Shown in pieces: positions 30,096 to 39,929 of a stretch of 60,202 nt of DNA (position 1 is its first letter; every line of letters starts with the position of its first letter). The position numbers and the translations under genes were made by a program. The notes below the pieces were generated by a model. It did no database searches, had not been told where the DNA came from, and saw only the letters and a program-made list of their open reading frames with translations. The stretch is from Hydrogenophaga sp. (GTDB lineage Bacteria > Pseudomonadota > Gammaproteobacteria > Burkholderiales > Burkholderiaceae_C): assembly GCF_030656115.1 (NCBI RefSeq), contig NZ_JAUSOO010000050.1, positions 1 through 60,202 of the forward strand, read 5' to 3'.

Positions 30096-32225
30096 TTATT
30101 GCTGCTGTTGCTGCTGACCCTGATCACCGCTGTTGCGGTCGATCAGCGCCTTCATCGACAATTTGATGCGACCCTTTTCGTCGGTCTCCAGCACCTTGAC
30201 TTTGACGATCTGACCCTCGCTCAGGTAGTCGGTCACGCGCTCGACACGCTCGTGGGCGATTTGGCTGATGTGCAGCAGACCGTCTTTGCCGGGCAGCAGG
30301 TTGATCAAAGCGCCGAAGTCCAGGATCTTGGTGACCGGACCTTCGTACACCTTGCCGATTTCAACCTCGGCGGTGATCTGCTGGATACGGCGCTTGGCTT
30401 CGTCGGCCTTGGCGCTGTCGGTCGAAGCGATGGTGATGGTGCCGTCTTCGTCGATGTTGATCTGGGTACCGGTCTCTTCGGTCAGCGCACGGATCACCGA
30501 GCCGCCTTTGCCGATCACGTCGCGGATCTTCTCGGGGTTGATCTTCATGGTGAAGAGCTTGGGCGCGAAGTTCGACACTTCGGTCTTGGCTTCTCCCATG
30601 GCCTCTTCCATCTTGCCCAGAATGTGCATGCGGGCTTCCTTGGCCTGGGCCAGTGCGACCTGCATGATTTCCTTGGTGATGCCCTGGATCTTGATGTCCA
30701 TCTGCAGTGCCGAGATACCGTTGGTGGTGCCAGCAACCTTGAAGTCCATGTCACCCAGGTGGTCTTCGTCACCCAGAATGTCGGTCAGCACGGCGAAGCG
30801 GTTGCCGTCCTTGATCAGGCCCATGGCGATACCGGCCACGTGGGCCTTCATGGGCACGCCAGCGTCCATCAGCGCCAGGCAGCCGCCGCAGACCGAAGCC
30901 ATCGACGAGGAACCGTTGGACTCGGTGATTTCCGACACCAGGCGCATGGTGTAGGGAAAGTCTTCCTTGCTGGGCAGCGCGGCGATCAGCGCGCGCTTGG
31001 CCAGGCGACCGTGGCCGATTTCACGGCGCTTGGGTGTGCCAAAACGGCCGGCTTCGCCGGTGGCGAAGGGAGGCATGTTGTAGTGCAGCATGAAGCGGTC
31101 TTCGAACTCGCCAGCCAGTGCGTCGATGCGCTGGGCATCGCGGTCGGTACCGAGCGTGGCCACCACCAACGCCTGGGTTTCGCCACGCGTGAACAGCGAC
31201 GAACCGTGGGTGCGGGGCAGCACACTGTTGCGGATTTCGATGGCACGCACGGTACGCGTGTCACGACCGTCGATACGGGGCTCGCCAGCCAGAATCTGGC
31301 CACGCACGATCTTGGCTTCGATCTCGAACAACAGGGCTTCAATGGCCACGCTGTCAAAGGCCACACTTTCGGCCTTCAGGCTCGCCATGACGTCGGCGTA
31401 AGCCGTGCGGCAGGCCTGGGTGCGGGCCTGCTTGTTGCGAATCTGGTAGGCCGCTTCGAGTTTGGCTTTGGCCAGGTCGTCGATCTTGGCGATCAGGGCT
31501 TCGTCTTTGGCTGGTGGCTGCCAGTCCCAGACGGGCTTGCCGGCGTCGCGCACCAGTTCGTTGATGGCGGCGATGGCGATGTTGCCCTGCTCATGACCAA
31601 ACACCACGGCGCCCAGCATGATTTCTTCAGACAGCTGGTCGGCTTCGGACTCCACCATCAGCACAGCGGCCTGGGTGCCGGCCACCACCAGGTCAAGCTG
31701 GCTGTCTTTCAACTGGGTCTGGCCCGGGTTGAGCACGTACTGGCCGTTGATGTAACCCACGCGGGCCGCACCAATGGGGCCGTTGAACGGGATACCGCTG
31801 ACCGACAGGGCAGCCGAGGTGGCGATCATGGCCGCGATGTCGGCCTGGACTTCGGGGTTCAGGCTGACCACATGCACGATCACCTGAACTTCGTTGTAGA
31901 AGCCTTCGGGGAACAGCGGGCGGATCGGGCGGTCAATCAGGCGGCAGGTCAGCGTCTCGAGTTCGCTCGGGCGGCCTTCGCGCTTGAAAAAGCTGCCGGG
32001 GATCTTGCCGGCGGCGTACGATTTTTCGGTGTAATCCACCGTCAGCGGAAAGAAGTCTTGACCGGCTTTGGCATCGGTCTTGGCCACCACGGTGGCCAAG
32101 ACCACGGTGTCGTCGATGTTGACCACCACAGCGCCGGTGGCCTGGCGGGCGATTTCGCCGGTTTCCATGGTGACCGTGTGCTGGCCCCACTGGAAGGTCT
32201 TGGTGACTTTGTTGAACATGCTCAT
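30096..32225 (-). CDS. pnp: polyribonucleotide nucleotidyltransferase
   Basis: A 709-residue phosphorolytic 3'-5' exoribonuclease (PNPase), a core enzyme of mRNA decay. Two RNase PH-like domains are seen ([20 protein letters not shown] in the first; [12 protein letters not shown] and [20 protein letters not shown] in the second), then a KH domain ([20 protein letters not shown]) and an S1 domain ([20 protein letters not shown]). It ends in a short run of glutamines. The ATG at 32225 has AGGAG 7 bases upstream. It follows rpsO, the widespread rpsO-pnp arrangement. Confidence 0.97.
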   Translation of the reverse strand: MSMFNKVTKTFQWGQHTVTMETGEIARQATGAVVVNIDDTVVLATVVAKTDAKAGQDFFPLTVDYTEKSYAAGKIPGSFFKREGRPSELETLTCRLIDRPIRPLFPEGFYNEVQVIVHVVSLNPEVQADIAAMIATSAALSVSGIPFNGPIGAARVGYINGQYVLNPGQTQLKDSQLDLVVAGTQAAVLMVESEADQLSEEIMLGAVVFGHEQGNIAIAAINELVRDAGKPVWDWQPPAKDEALIAKIDDLAKAKLEAAYQIRNKQARTQACRTAYADVMASLKAESVAFDSVAIEALLFEIEAKIVRGQILAGEPRIDGRDTRTVRAIEIRNSVLPRTHGSSLFTRGETQALVVATLGTDRDAQRIDALAGEFEDRFMLHYNMPPFATGEAGRFGTPKRREIGHGRLAKRALIAALPSKEDFPYTMRLVSEITESNGSSSMASVCGGCLALMDAGVPMKAHVAGIAMGLIKDGNRFAVLTDILGDEDHLGDMDFKVAGTTNGISALQMDIKIQGITKEIMQVALAQAKEARMHILGKMEEAMGEAKTEVSNFAPKLFTMKINPEKIRDVIGKGGSVIRALTEETGTQINIDEDGTITIASTDSAKADEAKRRIQQITAEVEIGKVYEGPVTKILDFGALINLLPGKDGLLHISQIAHERVERVTDYLSEGQIVKVKVLETDEKGRIKLSMKALIDRNSGDQGQQQQQQ

Positions 32226-32430
32226 GGGTTTTCTCCTACGAGCCACCCAGCAGAACTGGCGGGCGGCATGGCGTGCAGACCAGCTGCACAAAACCCGGAC
32301 ACACAACCCAGAACACGATGCCATTCCAGAGTTGTTGAGTGCCGTTTGGGCTCGACCCTCAACACCTTTGGAATGACACAGCTTCGCTCTGTTGTTGCTG
32401 CTCCGGAATCAAAAAGGGCGGCCAACAAAC

Positions 32431-32464
32431 AAAAAACGCCCGAGCCAGCGAACCAACTCAGGCG
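32431..32464 (-). terminator. rho-independent terminator after rpsO
   Basis: On the minus strand CGCCTGAG pairs with CTCGGGCG (one wobble) around a 12-base loop and is followed by six Ts. It lies 27 bases after the rpsO stop and before pnp, so pnp must have read-through or its own promoter. Confidence 0.75.
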
Positions 32465-32490
32465 TTTTGCGTGTCATGCCGTATTCAAAA

Positions 32491-32757
32491 TTACTTGCGC
32501 AGACCCAGTTTGGCGATCAGGGCAACATAGCGCTGAGCGTCCTTGGACTTCAGATAGTCCAGGAGCTTGCGGCGGCGGCTCACCATGCGCAGCAGGCCAC
32601 GGCGACCGTGATGGTCTTTGGCGTGCGTCTTGAAGTGGGGAGTCAGTTCGTTGATGCGGGCGGTCAAAATGGCGACCTGCACTTCTGGGCTACCGGTGTC
32701 GTTGGCAGCACGGGCGTTGTCCGCAACAACAGCGGCTTTGACGGTTTTTTCGATCAT
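32491..32757 (-). CDS. rpsO: 30S ribosomal protein S15
   Basis: An 88-residue primary 16S rRNA-binding protein of the small subunit. The signatures [20 protein letters not shown] and [20 protein letters not shown] are exact. Start at 32757 ([11 protein letters not shown]). It is the gene upstream of pnp. Confidence 0.97.
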   Translation of the reverse strand: MIEKTVKAAVVADNARAANDTGSPEVQVAILTARINELTPHFKTHAKDHHGRRGLLRMVSRRRKLLDYLKSKDAQRYVALIAKLGLRK

Positions 32758-32871
32758 GTCGGATTCCTGGGGGGTTACATGCGCCCCGTCGCAGCCTGCC
32801 AGCGCCTGAAACACCAAGCCTGACCGCCGCAGCGGGCGTGGATTGCCGTTCAAACAAACAGCAACCGCGAA

Positions 32872-34080
32872 TTATAGCCCAGTCGCTTTTTTGCCTTGGT
32901 CCCGCAGCCAAGCCTGCAGGCGCTCAACGCCCTGCACCAGCCGCTGCGGGTCGCGGCTGGCAAAGCACCAACGCAGCCAGCCCGCGGCTTCGGGGCCAAA
33001 GGCGCTGCCTGGGGCCAGACCCAGGCCGGCCTCACGCACCAGCCGCTTGGCCACATCCAGGCAGTCGGGCTGTCCATCCAGCCGGAAAAAAGCGTACATG
33101 CCACCTGGCGGCATGGCCAGCGTGACGCCAGACAGGGATTGCAGCAGCGGCACCAAGGTGTCGCGGCAGGCTTGCAGGTGGGCCACCAGCGCTGGCGTGA
33201 CTTCGTCACCGCGCTGCAACGCCACCACGGCAGCGCGCTGGGTGAACACGGGGGCGCACGAAGTGTTGAACTCAATCAGCTTGCCCACCGCGTGGGTGAG
33301 TGCTGCAGGCAACACCAGCCAACCCAGGCGCCAACCGGTCATGAGAAAGCTTTTGGAAAAGCTGTGGGCCACGATCAGGCGGTCGTCCGGTTCGGCCACA
33401 TCCAGGAAACTGGGCGCGGCACCGTTAGCGCTTTGGCCTGCGTAGTACAGCCGCTCATACACCTCGTCCGCCAACACCCAGGTGCCGGTGCAGCGGCAGT
33501 GCGCCAGGATGGTGCTCTGCTCTTCGCGGCTGAGCGTCCAGCCGGTCGGGTTGTTGGGTGCGTTGACAATCAGCAGGCGGGTGGCCGGCGTGATGGCCGC
33601 CAACAAAGCCGCCATATCGAGCACCCAGGCACCCGCCTGGTCACCCGACTCGACCACGTTCAGAGACACGGTTTTGACAAGCGCCCCCATGATTTGCGGC
33701 TGGGCCGCCAAGTTGGGCCAAGCCGGTGTGATCACCACCACGTCGTCGCCGGCCTCCACCAGCACCTGCGAAGCCAGCATGAGGCCGTTGACACCCCCCG
33801 AGGTGACGGCGATGCGATCAAACCAATGGTCGGCGCAGCGCCCGGGGTGCAGGCCATGGGTGTAAACCGCTATGGCCTGGCGCAACTCCGGCAGGCCCAG
33901 GTTGTGGGCGTAGAAAGTTTCGCCCAGCTGCAGCGAAGCCATGGCCGCCTCGCGGATGAACGCCGGCGTGACCTCGTCGCTTTCGCCAAACCAGAACTTG
34001 AGCACGTCCGGACGGCCCAGGCCTTCGTTGGCCACTTCGCGGATGCGGGACTCTTCCAGCTGATCAACCACGGCTCTCAT
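32872..34080 (-). CDS. PLP-dependent aminotransferase, class I/II
   Basis: A 402-residue fold-type I aminotransferase. Seen are the ITPAWPNLAAQ and VNAPNNPTGWTLSREEQ cofactor motifs, DEVYERLYYAG, and the Schiff-base lysine in HSFSKSFLMTGWRLGWLVLP; a typical C-terminal substrate region follows (PPGGMYAFFRLDG). Relatives act on aspartate, aromatic or branched amino acids; specificity cannot be assigned. It starts 26 bases after the stop of the binding-protein gene on the same strand. Confidence 0.88.
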   Translation of the reverse strand: MRAVVDQLEESRIREVANEGLGRPDVLKFWFGESDEVTPAFIREAAMASLQLGETFYAHNLGLPELRQAIAVYTHGLHPGRCADHWFDRIAVTSGGVNGLMLASQVLVEAGDDVVVITPAWPNLAAQPQIMGALVKTVSLNVVESGDQAGAWVLDMAALLAAITPATRLLIVNAPNNPTGWTLSREEQSTILAHCRCTGTWVLADEVYERLYYAGQSANGAAPSFLDVAEPDDRLIVAHSFSKSFLMTGWRLGWLVLPAALTHAVGKLIEFNTSCAPVFTQRAAVVALQRGDEVTPALVAHLQACRDTLVPLLQSLSGVTLAMPPGGMYAFFRLDGQPDCLDVAKRLVREAGLGLAPGSAFGPEAAGWLRWCFASRDPQRLVQGVERLQAWLRDQGKKATGL

Positions 34081-34106
34081 GAACCGACTCCTTGAAATAC
34101 CCGGTA

Positions 34107-35429
34107 TCAGGGCCGCGCCATGTTACAGCCGTGCGGCTGCTCGGCTTGCTGGGGACTGATGTTGCGGATGACGCGAAAGCCATAGCCCGAGCCCTCAACA
34201 TCGAACTTCACGCCGGGCGCGCCCTGGCGGTCCATCACCGCCACAGCCAGCGGTTGCTGAAACTGGTGATCGGCTGCGCGCATGCGGGCGCGCTGGCCAG
34301 CAAAGGTGACGTCGGCTTTTTCGAGCTGGGCGGCGATATGGGCCGCGTTGATCGGGCTGCCGTCTGCGCCCGCGCTCTCGATGGCCTGCGCCAGCGACTC
34401 GATCATGAGCTGCATGCGCATGTGCACGTAGTCTTCTTCGGGTTTCGGAAAGCGTTGACGGAACGACTGGTAAAAAGCTTCGGATTCGCGCGTGGCCACG
34501 TTGGGAAACCAGTCGGCCACTGCGATCACTTTGCCAATGCCGGCGTCGCCAATGGCGGCGGGTGCACCCAGCGCATTGCCGTAGAAGGTGTAGAACGTGC
34601 CTTCAAAGCCCACTTCGCGTGCGGCTTTCACCAGCAGTGTCAGGTCGTTGCCCCAGTTGCCGGTGAGCACCGCCTGGGCACCGCTGGCCTTGATCTTGGT
34701 GGCATAGGGCAAAAAGTCTTTCACCCGCGCCATGGGGTGCAGTTCGTCACCCACAATTTTCACATCGGGCCGTTTGGCTGCCAGCTGGTTGCGGGCTTCG
34801 CGCAGCACCGCTTGGCCAAAGCTGTAGTCCTGACCAATGAGGTAGATGTTTTTCAGGGCTGAGTCTTCGCGCAGCACGCTCATGAGCGCGGTCATGCGCA
34901 TGTCGGCGTGGGCGTCAAAGCGGAAATGCCAGTAACTGCACTTCTCATTGGTCAGTACCGGGTCCACCGCCGAGTAGTTGAGAAACACCACCTGGCGCGA
35001 CGGCTCGCGTTCGTTGTGCTTGTTGATGGCGTCGATCAGCCCCGCAGCTGCGGCCGAGCTGTTGCCCTGGGTGACGATGGTGATGTTGCGGTCGATCGCG
35101 GAGCGCAGCGCCGACAGGGCCTCTTCGGTTTGGCCTTTGCTGTCAAAACGGTCTATTTGCAGGGGACGGTTGCCGCCGGGCAGTTTCACACCGCCACGTG
35201 CGTTCACACGCTCGGTGGCCCACACCAGGTTGCGAAACACGGCTTCACCGGTGTTGGCAAACGGGCCTGAAAGGCCTTCGATCATGCCAATGCGAATCGG
35301 CGCGCCGCTGGCACTGGTGCTGGCGGAAGCGGTGGTCTGCGCGGCGACCGGCAGGCTCAGGCAGGCCGCCAAGGCCAGCACCCAGGTGGTGCAACGGCGG
35401 CGCAGGGGAGATGTCAAAACGGGATGCAT
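34107..35429 (-). CDS. periplasmic binding protein, branched-chain amino acid/amide type
   Basis: A 440-residue exported binding protein of the Peripla_BP_6 class used by LivJ-type ABC transporters. The signal peptide is at about 1-31 (RRRCTTWVLALAACLSLPVA, cleaved before AQ). The mature protein starts IRIGMIEGLSGPFANTGEAV and has ITIVTQGNSSAAAAGLIDAI. No permease or ATPase gene is next to it, so it is an orphan. The ligand is unknown. It precedes an aminotransferase on the same strand, which hints at an amino-acid substrate but proves nothing. Confidence 0.88.
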   Translation of the reverse strand: MHPVLTSPLRRRCTTWVLALAACLSLPVAAQTTASASTSASGAPIRIGMIEGLSGPFANTGEAVFRNLVWATERVNARGGVKLPGGNRPLQIDRFDSKGQTEEALSALRSAIDRNITIVTQGNSSAAAAGLIDAINKHNEREPSRQVVFLNYSAVDPVLTNEKCSYWHFRFDAHADMRMTALMSVLREDSALKNIYLIGQDYSFGQAVLREARNQLAAKRPDVKIVGDELHPMARVKDFLPYATKIKASGAQAVLTGNWGNDLTLLVKAAREVGFEGTFYTFYGNALGAPAAIGDAGIGKVIAVADWFPNVATRESEAFYQSFRQRFPKPEEDYVHMRMQLMIESLAQAIESAGADGSPINAAHIAAQLEKADVTFAGQRARMRAADHQFQQPLAVAVMDRQGAPGVKFDVEGSGYGFRVIRNISPQQAEQPHGCNMARP

Positions 35430-35643
35430 ACGGATTCCGGTGAAGGCGGGCTGGCGGGTTGCCAGCGCAGTTCCAGGGTTTGGCCAAGCGCCTGTTGTGC
35501 TTGGTTACGGGCCGAGTTCGGTCACAAGAGAGCTCGGGGAGGCGCAGTGTAATTCATAATTAACTTTACACAACCGCCTACCGATGAACTGCCGATCATC
35601 CATCTTCAGCACCCGGCAACCCCCTTGCAGCACAGGCTTCGCA

Positions 35644-36744
35644 TTACCCGTGGGGCACAGACAACTCGGCCAACGGCCAACGCGGGCGCACGTCAAAGTG
35701 GTAGCGGGTGGCTTGAGGCTCTGCGTCCAGCTGTGCCAGCCCCGCCTGAACGCGCATGCCAGCGGCCAGGGCAATCATGGCACCGTTGTCGGTGCACAAA
35801 TGCAACTCGGGGTAATGCACGCGGATGTGGGCTTTTGCACAAGCGGCATTGAGCTGCTCGCGCAACAGCGCGTTGGCCCCCACGCCGCCAGCCACCACCA
35901 GTCGGCGCAGCCCAGTGGCTTTGATGGCCGCCAGCGATTTTTTGACCAGCACCTCCACGATAGCGGCCTGCACACTGGCGGCCACGTCGGCCTTCTGCTG
36001 CAAGCTCAGCGGATCAGCCAGGTACGTGGTGGCCGGTCCGTCCATGCTGGCGTGGGCCAGCCGCTTCACTTGGGTGAGCACCGCCGTTTTCAGGCCGGCA
36101 AACGAAAAATCGAGGTCGCCGCTGTGCAACAGCGGGCGCGGCAGCTTGTAGGCCAGCGCATCGCCCTGCTGCGCCAGCTGGGCCAGCGCGGGGCCACCGG
36201 GGTAACCCAGACCGAGCAGCTTGGCCGACTTGTCGAACGCCTCGCCCGCCGCGTCGTCAATGGTTTCACCCAGCAATTCGTAGCGCCCAACCCCGTCCAC
36301 CCGCATCAGCTGGGTGTGCCCGCCCGACACCAGCAGCGCCACAAACGGAAACTCGGGTGGGTCGGCGCTGAGAAACGGCGACAGCAAATGCCCTTCCAGA
36401 TGGTGCACGCCCAGCACCGGCTTGCCCAAGGCAAAGCCCAGCGCACAGGCCACACCCGAACCCACCAGCAAGGCGCCCGCCAGCCCGGGCCCGCGGGTGT
36501 AGCCCACCGCGTCCACGGCCGACAGCGGCAGCCCGGCCTGCGCCAGCACGGCGTCGGTCAGCGGCAGCACGCGCCGGATGTGGTCGCGACTGGCGAGCTC
36601 AGGCACGACGCCGCCGTAGGCCTGGTGCATGTCAATCTGGCTGTGCAAAGCGTGGCCCAGCAGCCGGGGCGTGCCGGTGCCGCTGGCGTCCACCAAGGCC
36701 ACGCCGGTTTCGTCGCAAGACGACTCGATTCCCAAAATCAGCAT
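35644..36744 (-). CDS. tsaD: tRNA N6-adenosine threonylcarbamoyltransferase
   Basis: A 366-residue enzyme that puts the threonylcarbamoyl group on A37 of ANN-decoding tRNAs, together with TsaB, TsaC and TsaE. The start [19 protein letters not shown] is diagnostic, as are the metal-binding HHLEGH and the ASNH-family ATP site ([24 protein letters not shown]). The start at 36744 is chosen by homology over an in-frame ATG at 36891. Length is slightly above E. coli TsaD (337). It is divergent from the ANTAR gene. Confidence 0.95.
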   Translation of the reverse strand: MLILGIESSCDETGVALVDASGTGTPRLLGHALHSQIDMHQAYGGVVPELASRDHIRRVLPLTDAVLAQAGLPLSAVDAVGYTRGPGLAGALLVGSGVACALGFALGKPVLGVHHLEGHLLSPFLSADPPEFPFVALLVSGGHTQLMRVDGVGRYELLGETIDDAAGEAFDKSAKLLGLGYPGGPALAQLAQQGDALAYKLPRPLLHSGDLDFSFAGLKTAVLTQVKRLAHASMDGPATTYLADPLSLQQKADVAASVQAAIVEVLVKKSLAAIKATGLRRLVVAGGVGANALLREQLNAACAKAHIRVHYPELHLCTDNGAMIALAAGMRVQAGLAQLDAEPQATRYHFDVRPRWPLAELSVPHG

Positions 36745-36898
36745 GCCGGGAGTGTACGGGGCGGCACAATCACCCGCCCAGCAGGGTTTGGCGCCCGTCT
36801 TCGCCGCCCCAAACCGCTGGTACGCGCCAGCACCCATGCCGTCGTACCCAAGACGGCATGTTTGTTGCTGATAGGTTCCGAAACACCCCATTTAGTGC

Positions 36899-38194
36899 AT
36901 GAAATCTGGTTTGAGTTTTCTGGTTGCAGCCAAACGCTGCGAAATCGCGGAGCTGCAGGCGCTGGCGCTCACCAGCGCGCTGGTGAATGTGACCGGGCGG
37001 CTGGTGCACGGTCTGCAGCGCGAGCGCGGGCTGTCCAACCTGTACCTGGGATCGAACGGTGCCCGGTTTGCGCCCGAGCACCAGGCGCAAATCAGCAAAT
37101 GCCTGGGCATTGAAGCGGAACTGCGCGCCTGCTTTGACAGCCTGGACACCGAATCGGCCACGGTGGGCAATGGAGCTCGGCTGTTCAGCCGCATCGCCGA
37201 TGTGCTGCACGGGCTGGACGCCCTGCCCGGCCTGCGGGCGCAGGTTGAAAAGCAGGCCTGGACGGCAAGAAGGGCCACCGAAGCCTATGTGCGGCTGATT
37301 GCCGGGCTGCTGGCGGTGGTGTTTGAAGCGGCCGACAGCGCGACCGACCCCGAAATCTCCCGCCTGCTCGTGGCCCGCTTCAACTTCATGCAGGGCAAGG
37401 AATTTGCTGGGCAAGAGCGTGCGGCCGGCTCGGCCCTGTACGCCAGCGGGCGGGCTGACGCCACCGAGCAGCAGCGCCTGCTGCACCTGATCGACTCGCA
37501 AGAGCGCTGCTTGCAGGTATTCAGCGAATTTTCCAGCGCCGCGCTGGGCGCACTCTGGAGCCAGAACCAGCCCAGCGCCACGCTGGCCGAACTGGAGCGC
37601 ATGCGTCGTGTGTTGTGCACCGCTGCACACGGCGCAGCGCTGGACGCCAGCCAGAGCCCCGTCTGGTTTGAATGCTGTAGCCAGCGCATGGACCGCATGA
37701 AGGCGGTGGAAGACCAGTTGGCGCAAGAGCTGCTGCGCGTATGCGAAGACAAGATAGCCGCGGCCCACCACGACCTGCAGTCCTTCACCGCCCTGAGCGC
37801 CAGCGTCCCCCGCGAGACCGATGCACTGACGTTCTTCAAAGACGCGCCACCGACTGGCGGTGCCATGGGCCTGCCCAGCAACGCGGGGGCCACCGGCCTC
37901 GCGCCGCCGCAGGGCTACGGACTTCACCTGGAGCGGTCGATTCTGGAACTGGTGCAAGAACAGGCCCGGCGCCTGCAAAGCATGGGCGACGAACTCGACA
38001 CCGTGCGCGCCAGCCTGAACGAGCGCAAGCTGGTGGAGCGCGCCAAGGGCCTGCTGATGGCCCACCGCCAGTTGAGCGAGGAAGAGGCGCACAAAACCAT
38101 GCGCCAGATGGCCATGAACCAGAACCGCCGGCTGATTGAAGTGGCCGAAGCGGTGCTGGCCATGGCCGACGTATTGCCAGAGCTGCGCCGCTGA
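36899..38194 (+). CDS. nasR: nitrate/nitrite-sensing ANTAR antiterminator (NasR-like)
   Basis: A 431-residue cytoplasmic regulator. The long helical N-terminal part (about 30-270) matches the NIT nitrate/nitrite-sensing domain, with the family pattern VHGLQRERGLSNLYLGSNG. The C-terminus (about 345-425) is an ANTAR RNA-binding domain: ERKLVERAKGLLMAHRQLSE, then MRQMAMNQNRRLIEVAEAVL. In Klebsiella, NasR of this same layout prevents termination in the nas leader when nitrate or nitrite is present. Here it lies just upstream of the nitrate operon and its target-like leader is present (38431-38535). It has its own terminator at 38302-38346. Confidence 0.92.
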   Translation: MKSGLSFLVAAKRCEIAELQALALTSALVNVTGRLVHGLQRERGLSNLYLGSNGARFAPEHQAQISKCLGIEAELRACFDSLDTESATVGNGARLFSRIADVLHGLDALPGLRAQVEKQAWTARRATEAYVRLIAGLLAVVFEAADSATDPEISRLLVARFNFMQGKEFAGQERAAGSALYASGRADATEQQRLLHLIDSQERCLQVFSEFSSAALGALWSQNQPSATLAELERMRRVLCTAAHGAALDASQSPVWFECCSQRMDRMKAVEDQLAQELLRVCEDKIAAAHHDLQSFTALSASVPRETDALTFFKDAPPTGGAMGLPSNAGATGLAPPQGYGLHLERSILELVQEQARRLQSMGDELDTVRASLNERKLVERAKGLLMAHRQLSEEEAHKTMRQMAMNQNRRLIEVAEAVLAMADVLPELRR

Positions 38195-38227
38195 AAAGAC
38201 CACACGCGACCACCTGCCGTGCTGCAG

Positions 38228-38273
38228 CGCACAAAGACTGTGCCTGTCACGCACCGCGCACCAAAAAGTGGCC
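38228..38273 (+). promoter_or_regulatory. two candidate NtrC-type enhancer sites
   Basis: CGCACAAAGACTGTGCC (38228-38244) has the GCAC-N7-GTGC symmetry of NtrC sites. CGCACCAAAAAGTGGCC (38257-38273) matches the left half well and the right half poorly. Their centres are 29 bases apart, close to three helix turns, and about 155-190 bases upstream of the predicted transcription start. The second call is weak. Confidence 0.4.
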
Positions 38274-38301
38274 TGCTCAATCCACCCCAAACCACGACCA
38301 A

Positions 38302-38346
38302 AGTGCCCTTGCGTACGCCGCCGAAGGCGATGCGCACTGTTTTTTT
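38302..38346 (+). terminator. rho-independent terminator of nasR
   Basis: AGTGC pairs with GCACT around an inner GCGT...ATGC and GCC...GGC hairpin, followed by a run of seven Ts. It lies about 108 bases after the nasR stop and separates it from the nitrate operon. Confidence 0.8.
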
Positions 38347-38395
38347 CAATGAAATCAAGGCTTGACACCATGATTCACCGCGACAACCCTTGGCC

Positions 38396-38411
38396 TGGCA
38401 CGGTACCTGCT
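38396..38411 (+). promoter_or_regulatory. sigma-54 promoter of the nitrate operon
   Basis: TGGCACGGTACCTGCT matches the sigma-54 consensus TGGCAC-G-N4-TTGCW at every defined position but one (C for the first T of TTGC), with the required GG/GC spacing. The predicted start is near 38422, nine bases before the first leader hairpin. This fits nitrogen control through NtrC. Confidence 0.8.
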
Positions 38412-38430
38412 TTAAACACAGCAAAGGATT

Positions 38431-38488
38431 TTGTGCCAATGGCGGCATAAACCCCGAAGTCTCCCCAGACACTGGACAACGGCGTCCA
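38431..38488 (+). promoter_or_regulatory. two-hairpin ANTAR target RNA (P1 and P2)
   Basis: P1 (38431-38450): stem TTGTGCC/GGCATAA, 7 pairs with one G-U, hexaloop AATGGC. P2 (38473-38488): stem TGGAC/GTCCA, hexaloop AACGGC. Both loops have A at position 1 and G at position 4, the known recognition rule for ANTAR proteins, with a 22-base linker. P2 shares bases 38478-38488 with the 5' arm of the terminator, so P2 and terminator exclude each other. Binding of the NasR-like protein should stabilise P2 and allow read-through into nrtA. Confidence 0.85.
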
Positions 38489-38535
38489 TCACCAACTTGC
38501 TCACTGCAAGTCAGGTGATGGGCGCCGTTTTTTTT
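38478..38535 (+). terminator. leader attenuator before nrtA
   Basis: A very strong hairpin: AACGGCGTCCATCACC pairs with GGTGATGGGCGCCGTT (16 pairs, one G-U), capped by an inner ACTTGC/GCAAGT stem, followed by eight Ts. It lies between the sigma-54 promoter and the nrtA ribosome site (AAGGAG at 38557-38562), and its 5' arm overlaps ANTAR hairpin P2. Confidence 0.9.
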
Positions 38536-38568
38536 GGTCACCGTTTTTTCATCAGCAAGGAGTTGGAC

Positions 38569-39864
38569 ATGAGCGCACACACCACCACCCCAGCCACCGA
38601 AGCCACCGCCCCTGCGGTGACGACCACCCCCGAGACGGGCACGGGCTCACGCCGCGATTTCATCAAAAAAGGCGCGGCCACCGCCACCTTCTTCTCTACC
38701 CTGGGCCACAGCGGGGTGTGGGCCGCCGGTTCCGACGCACCAGAAAAGACCGAGGTCAAGATCGGCTTCATCCCGCTGACCGACTGCGCCAGCGTGGTGA
38801 TGGCCGCCGAGCTGGGCCTGGACAAGAAGTACGGCGTGAAAATCATCCCCTCCAAAGAAGCCAGCTGGGCCGGCGTGCGCGACAAGCTGGTCAACGGCGA
38901 ACTCGACTTCGCCCATGTGCTCTACGGTCTGGTCTACGGCCTGCAGATGGGCACGTCAGGCCCGCAAAAAGACATGGCGGTGCTGATGAACCTGAACCAC
39001 AACGGGCAGGCCATCACGCTGTCCAAAAAACTGGCCGACAAGGGCGCGGTGGACGGCCCTTCGCTCGCCAAGCTGATGGCGGCCGAGAAGCGCGAATACA
39101 CCTTCGCCCAGACCTTCCCCACCGGCACCCACGCCATGTGGCTGTACTACTGGCTGGCCAGCGCCGGCATTGACCCCTTCAAGGACACGCGCGCCATCGT
39201 GGTGCCACCGCCGCAGATGGTGGCCAACATGCGCGTCGGCAACATGGACGGTTTCTGCGTGGGCGAACCCTGGAACCACCGCGCCATCATGGACGGCATC
39301 GGTATCACCGCCAACACCACGCAGGACATCTGGAAAGACCACCCCGAAAAAGTGCTGGGCACCACCGCCGACTTTGTGGCGAAAAACCCCAACACGGCAC
39401 GCGCCGTGACCGCCGCCATTCTGGAAGCCGGCAAGTGGATCGACGCCGGCTTGCAGAACAAGAACAAGATGGCCGAAGTCATTGCTCAGCGTTCGTACGT
39501 CAACACCAGCGTGGACGCGATCAACCAGCGCATCCTGGGTCGCTACCAGAACGGCCTGGGCAAGACCTGGGACGACCCGAACCACATGAAGTTTTTCAAC
39601 GACGGTTCGGTCAACTTCCCCTACCTGTCCGACGGCATGTGGTTCCTCACGCAGCACAAGCGCTGGGGCCTGATGAAGACCCACCCCGACTACCTGGCCG
39701 TGGCCAAAAAGGTCAACCGCATCGACGTCTACAAGCAGGCCGCCACCGCCAGCAAGACGCCGCTGCCCAAGTCCGAGATGCGCAGCGTGAAGATGATGGA
39801 CGGCGTGGTGTGGGACGGATCCAACCCCGCCAAATACGCAGACGGTTTCAAGATCAAAGCGTAA
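38569..39864 (+). CDS. nrtA: nitrate ABC transporter substrate-binding protein
   Basis: A 431-residue periplasmic nitrate-binding protein (NrtA/NasF family). It has a Tat-type signal: GSRRDFIKKGAATATFFSTL ahead of a cleavage region near VWAAG. The mature part has EVKIGFIPLTDCASVVMAAE, ASWAGVRDKLVNGELDFAHV and VGNMDGFCVGEPWNHRAIMD, typical of nitrate binders. AAGGAG lies 6 bases before the ATG; an in-frame ATG at 38431 lies inside the leader and is not the start. It is the first gene of the nitrate operon and the most exposed to the leader control. Confidence 0.95.
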   Translation: MSAHTTTPATEATAPAVTTTPETGTGSRRDFIKKGAATATFFSTLGHSGVWAAGSDAPEKTEVKIGFIPLTDCASVVMAAELGLDKKYGVKIIPSKEASWAGVRDKLVNGELDFAHVLYGLVYGLQMGTSGPQKDMAVLMNLNHNGQAITLSKKLADKGAVDGPSLAKLMAAEKREYTFAQTFPTGTHAMWLYYWLASAGIDPFKDTRAIVVPPPQMVANMRVGNMDGFCVGEPWNHRAIMDGIGITANTTQDIWKDHPEKVLGTTADFVAKNPNTARAVTAAILEAGKWIDAGLQNKNKMAEVIAQRSYVNTSVDAINQRILGRYQNGLGKTWDDPNHMKFFNDGSVNFPYLSDGMWFLTQHKRWGLMKTHPDYLAVAKKVNRIDVYKQAATASKTPLPKSEMRSVKMMDGVVWDGSNPAKYADGFKIKA

Positions 39865-39890
39865 CCCTCCGCGCCGGCCGTTGGCCATCA

Positions 39891-39929
39891 CCCCCAGTGG
39901 GGGCAACGCTGGCGGCCCGGCAAAGCCGG
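39891..39929 (+). repeat. double hairpin between nrtA and nrtB
   Basis: CCCCCAGTGGGGG (39891-39903) and CCGGCAAAGCCGG (39917-39929) are two GC-rich palindromes with no T run after them. Position between binding protein and permease suggests an mRNA-stabilising or processing element, or a copy of a dispersed intergenic repeat. It is not a typical terminator. Confidence 0.5.

Noticed and set aside
27857..32633. 769- and 844-residue plus-strand frames opposite secG-tpiA-pnp-rpsO
   Set aside because: They span several real genes and the gaps between them, which no single true gene would do.
36770..38371. 533-residue minus-strand frame opposite the ANTAR gene
   Set aside because: Shadow; the ANTAR and NIT domains on the plus strand are clear.
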